Source: Bacteroidales bacterium UBA5235
Lineage (GTDB): Bacteria; Bacteroidota; Bacteroidia; Bacteroidales; VadinHA17
Direction of reading: 5' to 3'
NCBI GenBank assembly: GCA_002409145.1
Contig: DHUL01000044.1
Coordinates: 1-12,284, forward strand
Length of the DNA stretch: 12,284 nucleotides
The position numbers and the translations under genes are program-made. Positions 7,638 to 12,284 of the stretch are shown here, piece after piece. Positions within the stretch are counted from its first letter, which is position 1. The number at the start of each line of letters is the position of its first letter. The notes beneath the pieces were generated by a model. The model saw nothing but the letters and a program-made list of their open reading frames with translations, was not told the origin of the DNA and did not search any database.

Positions 7638-8960
7638 ATGGCAAGAAAAAGTAAAAGTGAGATCTTCCCCGGAATAGGGAAGATTCAGTATGAAGGAAGG
7701 GACTCCAAGAATCCCATGGCGTTCAAATGGTATGACCCCGAGGCAAAGGTGGGCGGAAAGAAGATGAAGGATATCCTTCGTTTTGCGATAGCCTACTGGC
7801 ATTCCTTCTGCGGAGACGGTACCGACACCTTCGGTTCGAAGACAAGAGATTTTCCTTATGACGGAATGGAAGGCGACGACAAGATAAAGGTAAAACTGGA
7901 TATGGCTTTCGAGTTCTTCGAAAAGATAGGTGCTCCCTACTATTGTTTTCATGATGTCGACCTGGTTGGAGACGGATCTGTCTTTGAAATTGAAAAACGG
8001 CTCGAAAAATGGGTGCCGGTGATCAAAGCCAGGCAGAAAGAGACCGGAATGAAGCTTCTGTGGGGAACAGCCAATGTATTCGGCAACCCCCGTTACATGA
8101 ACGGTGCAGCCACCAACCCCGATTTCAACGTTCTCACCAATGTTGCAGTTCAGCTGAAGAATGCAATTGATGCAACCATTGCGCTGGGAGGGCAGGGATA
8201 TGTCTTCTGGGGCGGCCGGGAAGGGTACCTCTCACTTCACAACACTGACATGAAACGTGAGCTGGAGCACCTGGCAATGATGCTCACTCTTGCCCGTGAC
8301 TATGCACGTAAGAACGGATTCAAGGGCATGTTCTATATCGAACCCAAGCCCATGGAGCCTACCAAGCACCAGTATGATTATGATGCTGCGACAGTTATCG
8401 GATTCCTGCGCCACTACGGTCTTGACAAGGACTTCCAGCTCAACGTCGAGGTCAACCATGCCACACTGGCAGGCCATTCATTCCAGCATGACCTTCAGAC
8501 TGCAGCTGACGCCGGCATGCTCGGCAGCATTGACGCCAACAGGGGAGACTACCAGAATGGATGGGATACCGATGAATTCCCGACCAATATCAATGAGATC
8601 ACAGAGGCAATGCTCGTAATAATGATGGCTGGCGGTTTCAAGACCGGTGGCATCAATTTCGACGCCCATGTGCGACGTAACTCCACCGATCCTGAAGATC
8701 TCTTCATAGCCCACATCAACGGCATGGATACCTTTGCCCGCGGCCTCGTGATTGCTGACCGCATTTTGAAGGACTCAGACTATCTCAAGTTGCGCAAGGC
8801 GAGGTATGCATCTTTTGACAAGGGTGACGGCGCTCTTTACGAGAAGGGTAAACTGACCCTTGAAGACCTGCATAAACTTGCGATGAAAGTAGGCGAGCCG
8901 AAGAAGATCAGTGGCAGGCAGGAGCTCTATGAACAACTGATAAACATGTATATCATCTGA
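7638..8960 (+). CDS. xylA: Xylose isomerase (class II)
   Basis: Interconverts D-xylose and D-xylulose using two divalent metal ions. From ATG 7638 the protein is 440 residues, the same length as E. coli XylA, and begins with the normal class II N-terminus (KIQYEG at 15-20). The frame is open further upstream to an ATG at 7572, but that would overlap xylB by 56 bases and add 22 atypical residues, so it is rejected. The catalytic His is in FHDVD (about residue 105). Signature segments are GYVFWGGREGY (187-197) and MFYIEPKPMEPTKHQYD. All metal ligands are visible: Glu235, Glu271, His274, Asp299, Asp310, Asp312 and Asp342, with exactly the family's spacing. The gene is intact and should be active. 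Together with xylB it processes the xylose units left after glucuronic acid removal by GH67. Confidence 0.98.
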   Translation: MARKSKSEIFPGIGKIQYEGRDSKNPMAFKWYDPEAKVGGKKMKDILRFAIAYWHSFCGDGTDTFGSKTRDFPYDGMEGDDKIKVKLDMAFEFFEKIGAPYYCFHDVDLVGDGSVFEIEKRLEKWVPVIKARQKETGMKLLWGTANVFGNPRYMNGAATNPDFNVLTNVAVQLKNAIDATIALGGQGYVFWGGREGYLSLHNTDMKRELEHLAMMLTLARDYARKNGFKGMFYIEPKPMEPTKHQYDYDAATVIGFLRHYGLDKDFQLNVEVNHATLAGHSFQHDLQTAADAGMLGSIDANRGDYQNGWDTDEFPTNINEITEAMLVIMMAGGFKTGGINFDAHVRRNSTDPEDLFIAHINGMDTFARGLVIADRILKDSDYLKLRKARYASFDKGDGALYEKGKLTLEDLHKLAMKVGEPKKISGRQELYEQLINMYII

Positions 8961-8967
8961 CACACCC

Positions 8968-10434
8968 ATGGCTGTCTTCACACCCCTCCGGCGCTGGCAG
9001 CCTTCATTTCGACCTTTCAGCAGGCAGCCGGCCGGCAGGCGTCTGCTGGCACTGACCGAAAGGATAGTAAAAGGTCCCCTCTTCGGGTGCAGGATGTGCG
9101 GAAACTGCCTCCTTCAGGAGACGGCATTCATCTGTCACATGGCCTGCCCGAAGGGGATCCGCAACGGCCCCTGTGGCGGGGTGAACGACGGTTACTGCTA
9201 TGTTGATCCGACCCGACGCTGCGCATGGCACCTGATTTATGAGAGGTCACGGCGCATGCACCGCGAGCATAAGCTGCTTGAGGTGCTTCCTCCGGTAGAC
9301 TGGGACAGGGCAGGAACCGAGACATGGGGTGAGGTGGTGCGCACCGCACGTAAGACAGGCCTGGGGAAGATATTCATACCCTCAGAAAGGAGAGGACGGA
9401 CAATGGGCAGCCTGCTTGAGGAAAAGGTCTTCATGCCCATACGGCAACCTGACTGGTGGAAAGGTGACACTGAGTATCATCCTCCCGCCGTTACCGGGCC
9501 ACAATCGGCGCTAGAGAGAGAGCTTCGCAGCGGCAGGTTCGTTGTCACCACCGAGGTGACACCACCGCTGACGGCCGCCACGGCGAAGCTGCGGGAAAAG
9601 ATACTGACGGTCATACCTTATGTCTCGGCTATCAATTTTACTGACGGGTCCTCAGCGGTACCGCGGATGTCAAGCGCGGCATGCTCGGCCGTGGCGGCCT
9701 CACTCGGGGCCGACCCGGTGATGCAGATCTCGGCGCGCGACAATAACCGCAACAGCCTCCAGTCACAGGCCATAGGTGCAAACGCGCTCGGGGTGAACAA
9801 CATACTCTGCCTCTCGGGCGACAGCCCCCGGGTCGGCCCCGTTCCACGAGGGAACATGAACATCATCGATGTCGACTCGGTACAGATGCTCTGGATACTG
9901 AGAAGGATGAGAGATGAGGGTATATACCTCGACGGCAGGGAGATCAGGAACAGACCAAAGCTCTTTCTCGGCGCGGCCGCATCCCCGTTTGCACTCGATC
10001 CGGCAATGCAGGCAATCCGTATCCGGAAGAAAATCAATGCCGGGGCACAATTCCTTCAGACAAACCTGGTCTTTGATCCTGACCGCCTCGATCCGTGGCT
10101 GGAACAGCTTGATAAAGAAGGTCTTCTGGATAAGGTCTTCATTCTTGTAGGTATCAGCCCGCTGAAATCGCTCTCCCTCGCCCGCTACCTGAATGAGAAA
10201 ATCCCCGGGGTGACTGTCCCGGAGAGGGTGATGAAGAGACTTTCAGATGCCGGAGACCGCCTGGCGGAGGAGAGCATCGCCATAACCGCTGAGATACTGG
10301 TAAGGCTCAAGGCCAAAAAGGGAATCAGTGGCGCCCATATAATGCCATTGGGCTGGGAAGATGCCCTGCCGATGATAATAGAAAAAGCAGCACATGAAAC
10401 TACTGACCTCAAGGGAGCTGGCCAGGGCAGCTAA
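8968..10434 (+). CDS. metF: MetV-MetF fusion: cysteine-rich domain plus methylenetetrahydrofolate reductase
   Basis: A 488-residue two-domain protein. Residues about 36-105 are a MetV-like (MTHFR C-terminal-like) metal-binding domain with eight cysteines, C41-x2-C44-x2-C47, C56, C60, C69, C77 and C85, in the pattern CRMCGNC, CPKGIRNGPCGG and RRCAWHLIYE. Residues about 180-480 are the MetF flavin TIM barrel: VTTEVTPP at 193-200 holds the catalytic Glu, CLSGDSPR at 281-288 matches the Asp120 region of E. coli MetF, and LQTNLVFD holds the conserved Gln. MetF interconverts methyl- and methylene-tetrahydrofolate. MetV partners occur in acetogens and other anaerobes, usually as a separate subunit, and link the reaction to low-potential electron carriers. 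Here both are fused, with MetV first. The gene begins 7 bp after xylA, so a C1 enzyme is embedded in a sugar operon. It could supply methyl groups or oxidise methyl groups derived from methylated sugar. Confidence 0.86.
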   Translation: MAVFTPLRRWQPSFRPFSRQPAGRRLLALTERIVKGPLFGCRMCGNCLLQETAFICHMACPKGIRNGPCGGVNDGYCYVDPTRRCAWHLIYERSRRMHREHKLLEVLPPVDWDRAGTETWGEVVRTARKTGLGKIFIPSERRGRTMGSLLEEKVFMPIRQPDWWKGDTEYHPPAVTGPQSALERELRSGRFVVTTEVTPPLTAATAKLREKILTVIPYVSAINFTDGSSAVPRMSSAACSAVAASLGADPVMQISARDNNRNSLQSQAIGANALGVNNILCLSGDSPRVGPVPRGNMNIIDVDSVQMLWILRRMRDEGIYLDGREIRNRPKLFLGAAASPFALDPAMQAIRIRKKINAGAQFLQTNLVFDPDRLDPWLEQLDKEGLLDKVFILVGISPLKSLSLARYLNEKIPGVTVPERVMKRLSDAGDRLAEESIAITAEILVRLKAKKGISGAHIMPLGWEDALPMIIEKAAHETTDLKGAGQGS

Positions 10435-12154
10435 TCTTGACATACCGGGCGGAGTGGTGATAGCCCGCGCTCTGATGCAGATCTTCCGCTACAACAAGCT
10501 GAACAGGGTCTACACAAATACCTATAACAATGACCCTGCTGTCTTTATCAACTCAGTCCTTGACCATCTGGACATCAGGTATGAGGTACCCGACAAGGAC
10601 CTGCAAAACATTCCGCTGACAGGCCCCTTCATTACGGTTTCAAACCATCCCTTCGGGGGGATTGACGCCCTGATACTCATGAAGATACTTGCCCGCCGGC
10701 GTAGTGATATCAGAGTCATGGCCAACTTCCTGCTGCAGAAGATTGATCCCCTGAAGCATCTTATCGTTCCGGCTGATACGGAAGGAGAAAGTATTGCAGG
10801 AAAGATATCCCACAAAGGGTTGGAGGAAGCGATGAACCATGTCAGGGAGGGCCATGGCCTGGCTCTTTTCCCGGCAGGAGAAGTCTCAACCTACCAGTCG
10901 GAGTCAGGGCTGATTACTGACATGGAGTGGAAGGAACAGATACTGCGTGAGATCAGAATGGCCGAAGTCCCTGTTGTTCCCATCTACTTTCACGGCACCA
11001 ACTCAAGGTGGTATCATATACTGGAACGCATCCACCCATTGCTGAGCACTGCCAAGCTTGGCTCGGAGCTTTTTAACAAGCGGCACAAGGTCATCAGGGT
11101 ACGTATAGGACGATCACTGTCAGTCAGTGAACAGGCCGGTTTCGGTGACATCGCCCGTTTCGGACGATACCTCAGGGCCCGCACCTATTCGCTCGGATCA
11201 TCGCTTGAGGCTAAACCTTTCTTTTCCGGCTTTATGCCACGGCGCAACAGACGGCAGGAACCTGTAGCTCCGCCGGTTGACAGGGCGGCACTCACTGCTG
11301 AGATACAAAATATCAGGCACTCACACGAACTGTTCTCCGTCAGTAACTTCGTTGTGCTGTTTGCCCCGACCCGGGCCATACCAAACCTAATAAAGGAGAT
11401 TGGCAGGATGCGCGAGGTGACCTTCAGGGCTGTCGGTGAAGGGACCAACAGGGCAATCGATCTGGATGAATATGATTTTTACTACAATCACCTGGTGATC
11501 TGGGATGAGGCTGCCAGTGTGCTCGTAGGGGCTTACCGCATAGGAAAGGGAAGAGAGATCATCAGCCAGTATGGTATCAAAGGCTTTTATATCAACTCAC
11601 TCTTCAGGATCCGCAAGTCATTTGAACCTGTCCTGGCCGAGTCTCTGGAACTCGGCCGGTCATTCATAGTGCAGGAGTACCAGAAAAAGGCGATGCCACT
11701 GTTCCTTCTCTGGAAGGGGCTTCTGACCATTCTGCTGCAGAATGCCGGGTATCGTTATCTCATTGGTCCGGTGAGTATCAGCAATGAGTTCTCGGCTTTT
11801 TCCAAATCCCTGATTGTCGAATTTGTCAGGAACAACTTCTTTGACAAGGAGATGGCCAGGCATATCAGGCCGAGGAAGAAATTCAGTCCCCAGATAGACA
11901 AGCGTATTGACAGTGAAATCATCATCTCATCGGCTGAGAGAGACATCAGCAAGGTAGAGAAAGTGGTCAGTGATGTTGATAAAGGTTACCGGATACCGGT
12001 GCTGCTGAAGAAATACCTCGAAGTCAACGCCCGGATCATAGGTTTCAATGTTGATCCTGATTTCAATAATTGCCTTGACGGGCTTATCATGCTTGACGTT
12101 TACAATCTTCCTGCAGATTTTGTAAATGCCCTTTCACGGGAGAAAGAGGGGTGA
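10394..12154 (+). CDS. Bifunctional OlsF/GlsF-like aminolipid acyltransferase (PlsC-like plus GNAT-like)
   Basis: A 586-residue fusion resembling OlsF, the bifunctional ornithine-lipid synthase, and the GlsB/GlsA pair that makes glycine lipids in Bacteroides. The N-terminal half (about 60-265) is a hemolysin/PlsC-type O-acyltransferase, with NHPFGGID (His85 and Asp91, five residues between) and FPAGEVS at 159-165. The C-terminal half (about 310-575) is a GNAT-like N-acyltransferase that would first acylate the amino acid, with VGAYRIGKG, ELGRSFIVQEYQ and YLIGPVSIS. Known OlsF length is about 600. Product (ornithine or glycine lipid) cannot be told from sequence. The ATG at 10394 overlaps the MetV-MetF gene by 41 bp; it is preferred because the N-terminal helices (LARAANLDIPGG, NKLNRVY) match the family. 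It probably acts at the inner face of the cytoplasmic membrane and shares the transcript with the sugar genes. Confidence 0.84.
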   Translation: MKLLTSRELARAANLDIPGGVVIARALMQIFRYNKLNRVYTNTYNNDPAVFINSVLDHLDIRYEVPDKDLQNIPLTGPFITVSNHPFGGIDALILMKILARRRSDIRVMANFLLQKIDPLKHLIVPADTEGESIAGKISHKGLEEAMNHVREGHGLALFPAGEVSTYQSESGLITDMEWKEQILREIRMAEVPVVPIYFHGTNSRWYHILERIHPLLSTAKLGSELFNKRHKVIRVRIGRSLSVSEQAGFGDIARFGRYLRARTYSLGSSLEAKPFFSGFMPRRNRRQEPVAPPVDRAALTAEIQNIRHSHELFSVSNFVVLFAPTRAIPNLIKEIGRMREVTFRAVGEGTNRAIDLDEYDFYYNHLVIWDEAASVLVGAYRIGKGREIISQYGIKGFYINSLFRIRKSFEPVLAESLELGRSFIVQEYQKKAMPLFLLWKGLLTILLQNAGYRYLIGPVSISNEFSAFSKSLIVEFVRNNFFDKEMARHIRPRKKFSPQIDKRIDSEIIISSAERDISKVEKVVSDVDKGYRIPVLLKKYLEVNARIIGFNVDPDFNNCLDGLIMLDVYNLPADFVNALSREKEG

Positions 12155-12263
12155 TAACTGCCTGAGATGCAGGTAGCGACGGGGCTGAGACCTGTGGCTG
12201 CGGGCCAAACATGATGTTCTGTTGCCACTGGGTCTGGATGATGTTCTGAGTCATATATGGTTA

Positions 12264-12284
12264 CGGCGGGTTTTAGACCCGCCG
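12264..12284. terminator. Hairpin, candidate intrinsic terminator
   Basis: A perfect 8-bp inverted repeat, CGGCGGGT and ACCCGCCG, separated by the 5-base loop TTTAG. It lies 110 bases after the acyltransferase stop codon and is the very last sequence of the window, so a following T-run cannot be checked. It is the strongest GC-rich hairpin in the non-coding sequence and would suit the end of the operon, possibly working in both directions. The stretch 12155-12263 before it holds no gene I can support; it has an 11-base direct repeat (ATGATGTTCTG at 12211-12221 and 12238-12248). Confidence 0.5.

Noticed and set aside
12155..12263. CRISPR or tandem-repeat array suggested by the repeated ATGATGTTCTG
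   Set aside because: There are only two short copies 27 bases apart, with no further units.

Overview
The window looks like a chromosomal carbohydrate-use region from an anaerobic or facultative member of the Bacteroidetes, probably uncultured. This is inferred from the gene content (LacI-type regulator, GH67, XylA/XylB, a fused ornithine/glycine-lipid acyltransferase) and from start sites that mostly lack strong Shine-Dalgarno sequences. No rRNA, tRNA, CRISPR array or insertion sequence was seen. All intact genes lie on the + strand.

Left region (1-1616): the 3' part of a GH116-like glycoside hydrolase, then a PfkB/ribokinase-family sugar kinase. By eye this part is more AT-rich than the rest. 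Junction (1617-1859): no intact gene, but two informative items. One is a minus-strand remnant (about 1615-1782) of the N-terminus of a GPH/MelB-type sugar-cation symporter, cut off at the stop codon of the kinase gene. The other is a 14-bp LacI-family operator-like site (1790-1803) between that remnant and the lacI-type gene.

Main region (1860-12154): a tightly packed, probably single transcript of LacI-type regulator, GH67 alpha-glucuronidase (exported), URO-D-superfamily methyltransferase-like protein, xylulokinase, xylose isomerase, a MetV-MetF fused methylenetetrahydrofolate reductase, and a bifunctional PlsC/GNAT lipid acyltransferase. Two neighbouring pairs overlap (4 and 41 bp) and the other gaps are 7-30 bp if xylA starts at 7638. 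The window ends on a strong hairpin.

How the genes may work together: GH67 removes (4-O-methyl-)glucuronic acid from xylo-oligosaccharides, and XylA and XylB carry the released xylose to xylulose 5-phosphate. The two unexpected members, the URO-D-like protein and the MetV-MetF fusion, are what one would need to take the methyl group off 4-O-methylglucuronate and oxidise it through tetrahydrofolate. This is the most interesting hypothesis in the window: a glucuronoxylan operon with built-in O-demethylation. It is an inference. No corrinoid protein, reductive activator, xylanase or transporter is present in the window to complete it.
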